Assembly (NCBI RefSeq): GCF_018143015.1
Contig: NC_054746.1
Location: 35,186,830 to 35,250,829, forward strand
DNA length: 64,000 bases
Source: Lytechinus variegatus
Lineage: Eukaryota; Echinodermata; Echinoidea; Temnopleuroida; Toxopneustidae
Direction: 5' to 3'
Each line of letters begins with the position of its first letter. The stretch's first letter is position 1. Positions 54,919-64,000 of the stretch are shown here, one piece after another. Both the position numbers and the translations under genes were made by a program. The notes under the pieces were generated by a model that worked only from the letters and a program-made list of their open reading frames with translations, was not told where the DNA came from and did no database searches.

Positions 54919-57900
54919 CCAGTTTCAGGATCCCCTAGTCCAATAATAGTACCCCTTGATTCTTTAGACTGCACCTCCTGCATAGAGAAAAATTAAATAG
55001 AATCATTTTATAAGGATGTGCATGCGCACAATGATGATACACATACACACACAAACGTCCATCCGTCTTTAACCAAAATAATGTACTCCAAACATCTTCA
55101 ACTACCCCATGCATTATTATGTAAATTACTATTTTAAGGGTAAGTTATCCAAATTACAGTTTAAGATATACTGGTCTCCACTTTAAATTGATACGATTTG
55201 CTCACACTAGATGAACAGTTTAAATTTCGAGTAATATTTGTTAATTGTCAACTTTAATTAAAAAAAATCCTTAGTTTAGTCACATAAAGAAAGGGAGAAT
55301 AGGGAGGGGAGTAGACAGGGGAGAGAATACCTTGCAACATTAGAAAAATGAGAAATAAGAAATTACAATTAAATCACAAATCCTTTTCACAATATTTAAT
55401 CTAGAGCTGGATTTAGCCTGTAGCTATGTGTAATTACAAATAAGAGACAAAATATTTTTCATTCACATAAAATTTCCCCGCACTGTCATAAAAACTGTTT
55501 ATCTTTACTGGCATTTAGTCTTAACTTATTGCAGTACTGATTATTCATCGAATTATCCAGAATATTATATTATTTGAAGCAACTAACTACATGTCATTAA
55601 GATATTTTGTTGCTTTAAATTTATATAAATTCTCATAAACCAAAAAAAGACACATAACATGAAACATAACCTACTTCAATGACACTGCTCCCAGTTGAGT
55701 TTAGCCTTCTGCCATCTTTCATCAACGCGGTTATGCACACTCTCTCCCCACATTCAACCTTCTCTTCCGCTACTTCACCCCAAAGGATGACATCCATAGA
55801 TGAACCATCATTATCGCTGAGTGTAAGACATCTCCTCTTATAAGCGCTAGTTTTGCTGCATTCGCCTACCTGAGGAAACACCAGAAAAATAATTTCATAT
55901 TCATAAGTGACACAAGGAATTCGATTTGAAATATGATATTCCCCCAAAGGTAACATTGCAACATATACAAACGTTCGAAACTTAATTGTAAGGCTTGTTT
56001 ACTTGCTATACTTAAAAATCATGCATTAATATTATTCAAGAGGGAGTGTAAACTGTAGGTACCCTGGATGGGTGGAGAATCGTTCATAATTATGTGTCTG
56101 CACATGACTTGCGATACTTTTTAATGAAATTAATTATTCGTGATTTTATTATCTAAGTAAATAACTACCCCAACTAGTCTTCATGGTTTATGCCATTTGT
56201 TTTTTAATTTATTTATTGTTTCATGTGTGTTCACATCATCCACAATCTCATATATGAAAATACAGTGATACATGATTATTACATAAAGACAATATTACGT
56301 AAAGAAAATATTACATAATCTCTCATTAACAGAGCACACAAAGGTCTTGCAACATAAGCTTGAGTCATTACAAAACCATTATTTTACAGTAACCAGAAAA
56401 AACAAAAAAACTGATGAAAGGGTATATATGTATACAGGTACATGTATATACAATATTTACATAGAAGTATACAGAGAAGCTGGAACAAGAATAGAAAGGA
56501 GGGTACCCCAATTTATATAAGAATATATGCATAATTTGTCAAGCAAATACAACGACATGAACTATCTTCGAAGAAAACATTATATGCCTACATTTTCATC
56601 ATAGTTTCGAGATGAGCCTGCTCTTAACTGCCTTCTTAAAGGAATATGTTTTACGTAAATTGCGAATACTTTGCGGTAAAGAATTCCAAATATCTGGACC
56701 ATTATGCCTTATCGACTTATGGGCTAATGCGGTGAGAGGATTGTTTAAGTGTATATTAGATGCCTGTCTTGTGTAGTGTGAGTGAACTGCACTATTCGTT
56801 TGAAACATAGAAGTAAAAGAGACCGGCAGGAGTCCTGCGTTATATCGAAACATGAATATGGCAGTTTGAAGAATGTATGTCGTCAACTTTCAAAAACTTT
56901 AGTTTTGCAAACAGAGGATTTGTGTGGTCTCTAAAACCAGATCGAGTACATATTCGAATAGCTTTCTTTTGCAGAAGAAGAATATTATTTGTCATACCCT
57001 TAGCTGTTGCCCACAGAATGAAATGTAAGGTAAAACAAGAGTATTGTATAGCATCAATAATATATTGGTGGCAACGTAATATCTAACTTTGTACAACACA
57101 TCCGATATTTCGAGAGATTGGTGCAGTGATGTGATTCACTTGGTCTTTCCAATTAAGTTTTTCATTGATATACACCAAGGAACTTCGTACATGCTTTTCT
57201 TTCAATTGGGATGCCGTTTAAGTAAATATTTATTGAATGCTTATCATTAGATTTCCTACCACTAAAATGAATGAAATTCGTTTTCAGAACATTGAGAGAG
57301 AGTATATTACTTCTAAACCAAGAATCCAACTTTGGCAGTTCAGAGTTAATTGTACGTTCAAGACTTTTGATTTCACGATGAGATAAGAACACACTTGTAT
57401 CATCCGCAAATAAAGTATACTTAAAAAGATTAGAAACATCACAAATATCATTGATATATACAAGGAATAACAAAGGGCCTAAGATGGATCCTTGCGGAAC
57501 GCCACATCTCAGAGACAAGATATCTGACTTAAATGAGTTACAGTAGGTAAATTGTTTTCTCATAGCTAGATAACTTGTAAACCATTTTAAAGCTACACCC
57601 CTGACTCCATAGTGTTCCAATTTTGAGAGAAGGATTGTGTGGTCTAATGTGTCAAAAGCCTTACTAAGATCCATGAAAACACCAATCACATGTTCACCAG
57701 TCACATGTTCACCAATCACATGTTCACATATTGCCAATGACAAAATATTTTTATTCACAATTCATTACAATAATTTTTTATTACAATAAGGGTTGCTTTA
57801 AAAGAAATTGAGACTTAAATTATTGTCTGCTCTTTCTGTCCGTTATATCATTATCAATGAATAATAGGAAACTCTTCATAAAACGTTAGTAAGATTGGAT

Positions 57901-60495
57901 CTATTTGATTACACAGCCGCATCAAGTTAATTAATTTGTTCATTTGAAACAGACTCCAGGATACCCCGCCTACAAATAATGGGTTTACAAGATTATACTA
58001 TGACAAAAACGGTATTCATATAGTGCAATAACGACTTTTACCTCAGTAACACCCCCACACACAGAGAGTCGTCTTTTTTGCACGGACCCTTTAGCTTCTG
58101 CTAATGTAATCATCGGGGGTCGGATGAAGTCCTCTAATAAATCGGTGTCGATAGGAAAATCAGCCACCTTCGTCATTATCTACAGGAAATAATGAGCTAA
58201 AAAAAAACAAACATTTGATTCATTATTATGACTTTATATGACTCACGTGACTTTTAAAATACTTGAAAATGTTTGCAGACTTTTTATTTAAATCTATTTC
58301 AAATAATGTACTGACTATACGTGTTGTCAAAAAAAAGTTTGAATTCCAGTTATTTTAGAACATTTTCAGCTTGCTTAACGCAACATGTGAATGAGAAGAA
58401 CGTCCTTTTGGGCAGGGAGGAAAAGGAGGAGGGGCAAGTAACCACTAATCATGTCTGCTTCACTTCCAAGACTGAAAAAATATATCCAGACACTTTAAAA
58501 TTTTCCTCAATTTAAACTTATAGAAAACTTAAATTACACCAATTCCATATAACAATTAAATACAAAAAAGTTTTTGTTTTAAAATTTGATGTTCTAACGA
58601 CACTGTAAGAGCTTGGGTAAACAAGGGTCAAACTAAAAATAGTCGTTTATTTTCGGTGAGAGTTTGTAATACCAATTTAGACGATGTAGTTATTTACTTC
58701 ACATATGAATTAATATTTTTTGATCAAAAGGATATTAAAGTTGAAATTATATCAAACTATGTAGAAACATTGTAATATCATATGAAAATCTAGACATCAT
58801 CGATTTTAAATAAGTCAATAGTGACAGTAGTCAAATAAGAAAAAAAAACATTGGTCGCCAAGAGTTGATTCCTAAAATTCAGTCTATCGACAGTATCATG
58901 GGACATGGCCATATATATCTTGAAATATCATATTATTCAATGGTAAGTAAATATTTATTTCAATATTAAACTATACGACGATATGAATTAAGTACAGAGT
59001 ACAGTACGGTAAAGCATGATGTACCATACCGGTCGTGACCATGGTGACAGCAGGAAATAAGCCGAGGCCAGGTTTGCCTGTAGTACCGTGGCGTACGGTC
59101 ATGACGGTACCGTACATGAATGAATCCCGACACTAGCCGGTCTCTACCCTTGCCTTGGCGCTATGCCTACGACTCGGGTATCCAGAACATTTTTAAAGCA
59201 TTTGTTCGTCTTCAGATACACAAACTGTATGAATTAAATTGTTGTAATCATCATTTACTTTGTTTTCTATACTATTTTCTAACATGATAGGTGTCCAGAC
59301 AGATTGTGACATCTGAACAGTCGATAACATTAGCAAAGACAAAAAAAGCTTTATTTTTGTTGTGTGTCCAGACACTCATGGCCAACCCCCCATCTATGAT
59401 CTAGACTTCTAATCTAGTACTTAATCAAATGACCGATGAAAGTTGTATAGGCCTAGATCTAATTTAAAATGACTTTTGACAGTTTTGTGCCCGGATATGC
59501 TAGACATTAACGTACATTAAACCAAAAGATTCAATCTCTGTAATTTGGTTGTTTTGCTGAACTGCGTTTGCTCAGTGGGGATGATAGTAAATTGTCAGAA
59601 ATTGTTATAAATCCCCAGAATCAATGGTTATTCCTATAAATAATGTAGCCGGACAGCTCAACAGGTGTGTGTCCGGACAATCTTAGTAAAATTGGTAGTC
59701 CAAACAAACAACCATTAGGCGTAACTTAGTTTAGTTTTTAATAGATCTATTAAGCTAGAGTGTACATCTTAATCTAATAAGCATGGTAGATTCATCTACT
59801 ACCACAGAAAAATAATGGATAGATTTATTTACCACCCTGTCCCTACCCTGCGTGTGCTGTGAATGTGATTGATAATGTGTAATTTTCAAAAAAAAAATTG
59901 ACTATTATGAATGTTGTTGATTAAGCTTTTGTAAGGAAAATGTGTCCCCATGTGTGTACACCAATTCATTTTGCACACAAATTTAACAATTTTATTAAAA
60001 TGATCACATTTTCTAATCACGTCAGTCTATGCGCAGAAAAGTCAGACAATTAATTTATATACAAACTTTAACTTAATAACACAACATACTAGTATTAGTA
60101 AACACCCCAGCTCTATTATTAAATGATTTTTATTTTGTAATGAGACCCCAAAAGTCTAGAACTAAGTGAACATTAGCATTCAATGACTGCTACATCAAAT
60201 CTTTTCATGTACTTAATAATTTCCTTACCTTGGAATCTTTTGTAAGCCGAAAACTATTCGGATACTCCAAAACCTTTGTGATGATTATCTTCTGCCTTGG
60301 TACCGTTTTGAGAAGACAATTTAAGATTGCTTCATTATCTTCATATGCGTAGCATGGGACTACGCCTTGCTTTTCGGATGTCTTACAGGGGGCAACCATG
60401 CCCATGAGATACGTTTTAGAAACTGCTGAGGACTTTGATGAATTCCTTTTGCTAAACTTTTCACAAACGACCACTTTTATGGTTGCTAGACCCAT
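54919..60495 (-). CDS. Unrecognised RPA-like OB-fold protein, nested antisense in XPO5 intron 12
   Basis: Minus-strand exons: 60495-60229 (ATG start, MGLATIKVVV), 58179-58042 and 55869-55675. All three join in phase 0 with good acceptors (CCTGTAG, TTCCTCAG) and GTAAGG/GTAAAA/GTAGGT donors, giving 200 codons. A fourth, less sure exon is 54977-54919 (acceptor CTATGCAG). The second half has the pattern KRRCLTLSDNDGSSMDVILW, GEVAEE, VCITALMKDGRRLNSTGSSV, matching the OB fold of RPA70 DNA-binding domain B (KR.I.L.D.SG....LWGE.A...DFGGRSLS). The first half looks like a further beta-rich OB fold, which is less certain. By family it should bind single-stranded nucleic acid; that role is inference. 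If the fourth exon is wrong, the third reads 13 residues on to a stop at 55633. Its 5' flank carries a 529-bp tandem duplication. It may derive from a mobile element. Confidence 0.6.
56203..57760 (-). mobile_element. Non-LTR retrotransposon (LINE) 3' fragment
   Basis: The minus-strand frame 57758-57162 encodes the reverse-transcriptase core: VFMDLSKAFDTLDHTILLSK (motif A), GVPQGSILGPLLFLVYIND, then LFADDTSVFLSH (catalytic FADD). After a stop or frameshift near 57100-57160 the C-terminal part follows (56886-56599: TRQASNIHLNNPL, RHNGPDIWNSLPQSIRNL). The 3' end has an ATAAATAAAT-like tail near 56205-56222. Endonuclease and 5' regions are missing. It lies in the intron between OB-fold gene exons 2 and 3, on the same strand. 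Confidence 0.85.
57681..57725 (-). repeat. 15-bp in-frame triplication in the LINE reverse transcriptase
   Basis: Three copies of ACCAATCACATGTTC (one with a G change). They give the repeated peptide GEHVIG/GEHVTG just before RT motif A. A replication-slippage event that keeps the frame. Confidence 0.8.
58200..60200. other. Intron of the OB-fold gene (and of XPO5)
   Basis: AT-rich with no supported gene. A GC-richer patch at 59030-59170 holds overlapping inverted words (TACCATACCGGT, GTACCGTGGCGTACGG, GACGGTACCGTAC). No transposon ends were found. Confidence 0.4.
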
Positions 60496-60580
60496 GATTG
60501 TTAATTGAAGAGTAAGTTTTCTGAAATTCTTATCTGATTTTATAAACGAATGGTTACATTGATCATCTAATTTCAATTCT

Positions 60581-61640
60581 CAACAACCAATCAAGTTAAA
60601 GAAATTGGATTGATTTAACTAAAATGTAAGAGTCCAATTCATAAGAGAAACCAATGAGAAATAAGAGAGTGAAGATGATAGATATCCTGTTATAGGTGAT
60701 TATGTAATAATGAGAGTGAAAGCTAAGGAATCCAGAGAGGAATGGAATGGATGGAATGGAACACCCGAATAAGCAAAAAATAAAGATTGAAGATATTCAG
60801 CATAAACAAAAATACAGCAATGAATTACAACTGAATAACATTAAACTCCTACAACCTAAATTCAGACTACAAATGAAAAGAAATGCAAATGAATTGAAGT
60901 CTAAACTGTACAGTATGGAAAATTACACAAGGAGTATTGCCCCCAAAGTGCTCCTCAAAATAGCCTGAGAAACTAAAAAGGAGTTTTGGAAAATTCCTAT
61001 TTATTGCAATGTTAAAATTTGTACTTTAGAGAAGTTTTCTTGTGGTTTTTTTTATTTATGTATTTATTCATTGACTACTTATTTCTTTTTCAATACATAT
61101 TTCATTTATCAACAACCAATCAAACTAAAGAGAAAACTAAAATGCAAATGTCTAATGTGTAAGACAAATCAATGAAACATTTATAGTGAAAGTGATAAAA
61201 TTAAATGTACTATTCATGATTATGTAATAACGAGAGGAATCAGGTGAAGAATGCAATGAATGAACACCTGAATATGCAAATAATAAAGATTTTTAAAAAA
61301 ATATGAAGGTATTCAGAGTGAACAGGAATGAATGACAACTGAATAACATTAAACTCCTTTAACCTAAGTTCAGACTACAAGGACAATAATGAAAAGAAAT
61401 GCAAATGAAGTAAAGTCTAGACTGTACAGTAAAAAAAATCACAGGGACTATTGCCTCCACAGTGCTTCTGAAAAAAGCCTTAGAAACTAAAAAGGTATCT
61501 TGGAAACTTCTCATTCATTGCAATGTTAAAGCTTATCCAATATTAGGCTGTAAGTTATTAAAAGTAATCATGAAAAATTATAATTTTATTCCTCCTGTAC
61601 AAAAATGTATAACTTTTGAGAAAAAATATAAATTTTTAAT
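60581..61640. repeat. Tandem duplication, period 529 bp
   Basis: Unit 1 starts CAACAACCAATCAAG at 60581 and unit 2 starts CAACAACCAATCAAA at 61110. Both contain in order GATTATGTAATAA, CTGAATAACATTAAACTCCT, GAAAAGAAATGCAAATGAA, GTCTA-ACTGTACAGTA, GAAACTAAAAAGG and TTGCAATGTTAAA. They have many small differences, so the duplication is not recent. It begins 86 bp upstream of the OB-fold gene ATG. Confidence 0.8.
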
Positions 61641-61726
61641 AAAGGTAATTAATAACATTAGAAAATTAAAAAATCTTGTCTTTGATACAAACAACACCAA
61701 CAAGAGTCTTGAAAATACTTAAAAGA

Positions 61727-62226
61727 CAAGTCCACCCCAACAAAAACTTGATTTGAATAAAAAGAGAAAAATTCAACAAGCATAACACTGAAAATTTCAT
61801 CAAAATCGGATGTAAAATAAGAAAGTTATGACATTTTAAAGTTTCGCTTCATTTCACAAAACAGTTATATGCACATCTCGGTCGGTATGCAAATGAGGGA
61901 ACTGATGACATCACTCACTCACTATTTCTTTTGTATTTTATTATATGAAATATGAAATATTTTGATTTTCTTGTCATTGTCATGTGAAATGAAGTTTCAT
62001 TTCTCCCTTAAGACGTGGAATTCCATTATTTTAACATTTTGTGGTTCAGGCAAGGTGGTCCTAATTGTCAAATTCGTAAAAATTGAAACATTGTATAATT
62101 CAAACAATAAAAAACAAAAGAAATAGTGAGTGAGTGACATCATCGACTCTCTCAGTTGGATGTAACTGGCTCGTTCAAGTAACTATTTTGTTGAAAATAA
62201 GCGAAACTTTGAAATATCATAACTTT
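61727..62226 (+). mobile_element. Long-TIR element, copy 4, right end missing
   Basis: Begins AGACAAGTCCACCCCAACAA and follows copy 2 closely, including GCACATCTCGGTCGGTATGC. It breaks off after GAAATATCATAACTTT, where the DR1-monomer repeat starts mid-monomer. The last 115 bases or so of the element are missing. Confidence 0.75.
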
Positions 62227-63165
62227 GTAAGTTTCATGTAAGTTTCATGTCACATGACCAAGGTAAAAGGTCATTTAGGGTCAATGAACTTAGACCATGT
62301 TGGGGGAATCAACATCAAAATCTTAACCTGAGGTTAAGTTTTTGAAATGTCATAACTTAGAAAATATGTGGACCTAGTTCATTAAACTTGGACATAAGGT
62401 TAATGAAGTATCACCAAACATCCTGCGTGGGTTTCACATCACAGGACCAAGGTCAAAGGTCATTTAGGGTCAATGAACTTTGGCCCAATTGGGGGTATCT
62501 GTTGAATTACAATCAAAACTGTAAAAGTTTTTGAATCTGATTCATGAAACTTGGACATAATAGTAATCAAGTATCACTGAACATCCTGTGCAAGTTTCAG
62601 GTCACATGATCAAGGTCAAAGGTCATTTAGGGTCAATGAACTTTGGCCGCATGGGAGTATTTGTTGAATTACCTTTATAACTTTGGAAGTATGTTGGTCT
62701 AGTTCATAAAACTTGGACATAAAAGAGTAGTCAAGTATCACTGAACATCCTGTGCGCATTTTAGGTCCATGACCAAGGTCAAAGGTCAATGAACTTTGGC
62801 CATAATGGGGGTATCTGTTGAATTACCATCATAACTAAAGTTGCAAGTTTATTGATCTGACTTTTGAAATTTTGACATAAGAGTAAATGATAATCAACTA
62901 TCACTGAATATCCTGTGCAAGTTTCAGGTCACATGATGAAGGTCAAATGTCATGTGACATCAATGAACTTTGGCCGCATTGGGGGTATTTGTTGAATTAC
63001 CATCCTATCTCTGTAAGTGTATTGGTCTAATTTATAAAACTTGGAAATAAGAGTAACCAAGTATCACTGAACATCTTGTGTGAGTTATAGTAGCTTTCAA
63101 AGTCAGCACTGCTGCTATGTTGAATCGCGTGATGCAGGTGAGACGGCCAGAGGCATTCCACTTGT
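62227..63165 (+). repeat. DR1-monomer dispersed repeat, copy D (head missing, diverged)
   Basis: Starts inside a monomer (AAGTTTCATGTCACATGACC) and ends with the standard GGCATTCCACTTGT tail. Three perfect DR1 motifs (62450, 62613, 62776) and two mutated ones (near 62262 and 62939) remain. It is more diverged than copies A to C. Confidence 0.85.
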
Positions 63166-63410
63166 TGTTTACCTATACCTTATTTTAAGATGTACGAGAT
63201 TTTTTTTTTGTCTTGAGTAATAGTTTGAGTCTGCTAATATCTTATTGTTAAATTAATTCTTTTGCATGTCTTTCTTTATCAGTACACTGGATTATTTTAT
63301 TTGTATCCTTTAATTGATCCTAGCACCAAAGTATCATTAAAAAGGGTTTTATCACCCCACTGACCAATTAGGGTTCAGGTTTACCATTCAGGCTATACTG
63401 ACTTTGAGTT

Positions 63411-63696
63411 TTGTCTTTCCTGCATGGCGGAGTGATACTAAAGGTGCTGCTTTTCTGACGGCAGCATCAAGATAATGGATCTATTCCATCAATCATAAAC
63501 ACAAATCATTAATCATTTTGCAAGGCCACATCATCAAGGTCAATTGGGTCAGTTGGTATTTTGGGTTAGTATTTTTCAATCATATGAAAGGCGTTTTTTG
63601 TTAATTCTTATCCAGCTTAGTTGTTTTCAAAGTCAATACTGCTGCTATATTGAGTCGCATAATGGAGTCGAGACTGTCAGAGGCGTTCCACTTGTG
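63411..63696 (+). repeat. Short degenerate relative of the DR1-monomer repeat
   Basis: The head (TTTTGTCTTTCCTGCATGGC, GAGTGATACTAAAGGTGCTG) and tail (TACTGCTGCTATATTGAGTC, GGCGTTCCACTTGT) match the family. The DR1 monomers are nearly all gone. It is about 285 bp and is an internally deleted or ancestral short form. Confidence 0.6.
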
Positions 63697-63739
63697 TAGA
63701 AGTGTGATTCCATTAAAGTATGGACATTCAACCCCTTAA

Positions 63740-63900
63740 TGCAAACTGTCCAGAAATGACTTGTCTCAGTTTTGTGCTTCATATCAAAGGTGTAATGCTC
63801 TCAAATTATTGTGGCTTTAGCTGTTCATGATTTGGTGGGCCAGGCCCAGACATACAAAAAAAGTTGATTCATTTTGTGGAATTGCCCGGAAATTTGATCA
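63740..63900 (+). repeat. Unnamed dispersed repeat, copy 2
   Basis: Counterpart of 5450-5655. Shared words are GCTTCATAT, AAAGGTGTAA, GCTCTCAAATTA and GAATTGCCC. Not coding. It lies in XPO5 intron 12 just before the probable exon 13. Confidence 0.5.
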
Positions 63901-63966
63901 TAGGTGCCCAATTCGACTAACATTGTATCTCAATCAGAATTAAATAGTAGTTTTAAATCAATATAG

Positions 63967-64000
63967 GTTTCAGCTTTGATGAGGAATGGGTTGTTATTTG
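63967..64000 (+). CDS. XPO5: Probable XPO5 exon 13, cut by the window end
   Basis: An acceptor (CAATATAG) at 63966 is followed by an open frame. With the single base left over from exon 12 it reads GFSFDEEWVVI. The phase agrees, and the pattern FS..F...W resembles the XPO5 stretch after the WLKYQL-like helix. Only 34 bases are visible, so the call is tentative. Confidence 0.5.

Noticed and set aside
60496..60576. Longer N-terminus for the OB-fold protein starting at 60576
   Set aside because: That codon is TTG and an in-frame stop lies two codons upstream; the first ATG is at 60495.

Overview
This window is animal nuclear DNA, most probably from an echinoderm and likely a sea urchin. It is AT-rich. 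Genes are split into short exons with GT-AG introns, and introns and spacers are crowded with repeat families of a kind common in sea-urchin and other marine-invertebrate DNA. There are no bacterial operons, ribosome-binding sites or CRISPR arrays. Nearly all the open frames lying opposite the large exons are shadows.

Layout. (1) 1-896: the truncated end of a tandem-monomer repeat. (2) 1534-6917, + strand: the last eight coding exons of ERLEC1, an ER lectin of glycoprotein quality control, followed by a long 3' UTR. (3) About 9-18.5 kb: gene-poor spacer with a MITE and a tRNA-derived SINE. (4) 33313 down to 18754, - strand: a complete or nearly complete ZNF318-like nuclear zinc-finger/RS-domain protein of about 2,340 residues. 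Its introns hold a TA-flanked MITE and a G-tract MITE with 8-bp target duplications. (5) 33314-33646: a 333-bp shared promoter. (6) 33647 to the window end, + strand: the first twelve exons of exportin-5 (XPO5), about 478 residues, with a probable thirteenth exon starting at 63967. Its introns hold a chimeric 7SL-like SINE, long-terminal-inverted-repeat elements, two LINE fragments, a Tc1 transposon with two frameshifts, and tandem-monomer repeats. (7) 60495 down to about 54919, - strand: an unrecognised spliced gene for an RPA-like OB-fold protein, nested antisense in XPO5 intron 12.

Functional picture. ERLEC1 reads N-glycans on misfolded proteins in the ER. ZNF318-like is a nuclear RNA/transcription factor. 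XPO5 exports pre-miRNA and other double-stranded RNA. The ZNF318/XPO5 pair also lies within one small neighbourhood of human 6p21.1, so the head-to-head pair may be ancient linkage. The most novel items are the nested OB-fold gene, the repeat family carrying 18 perfect DR1 nuclear-receptor motifs in this window, the 7SL-headed SINE, and XPO5 exon 12 lying between two near-identical direct repeats.
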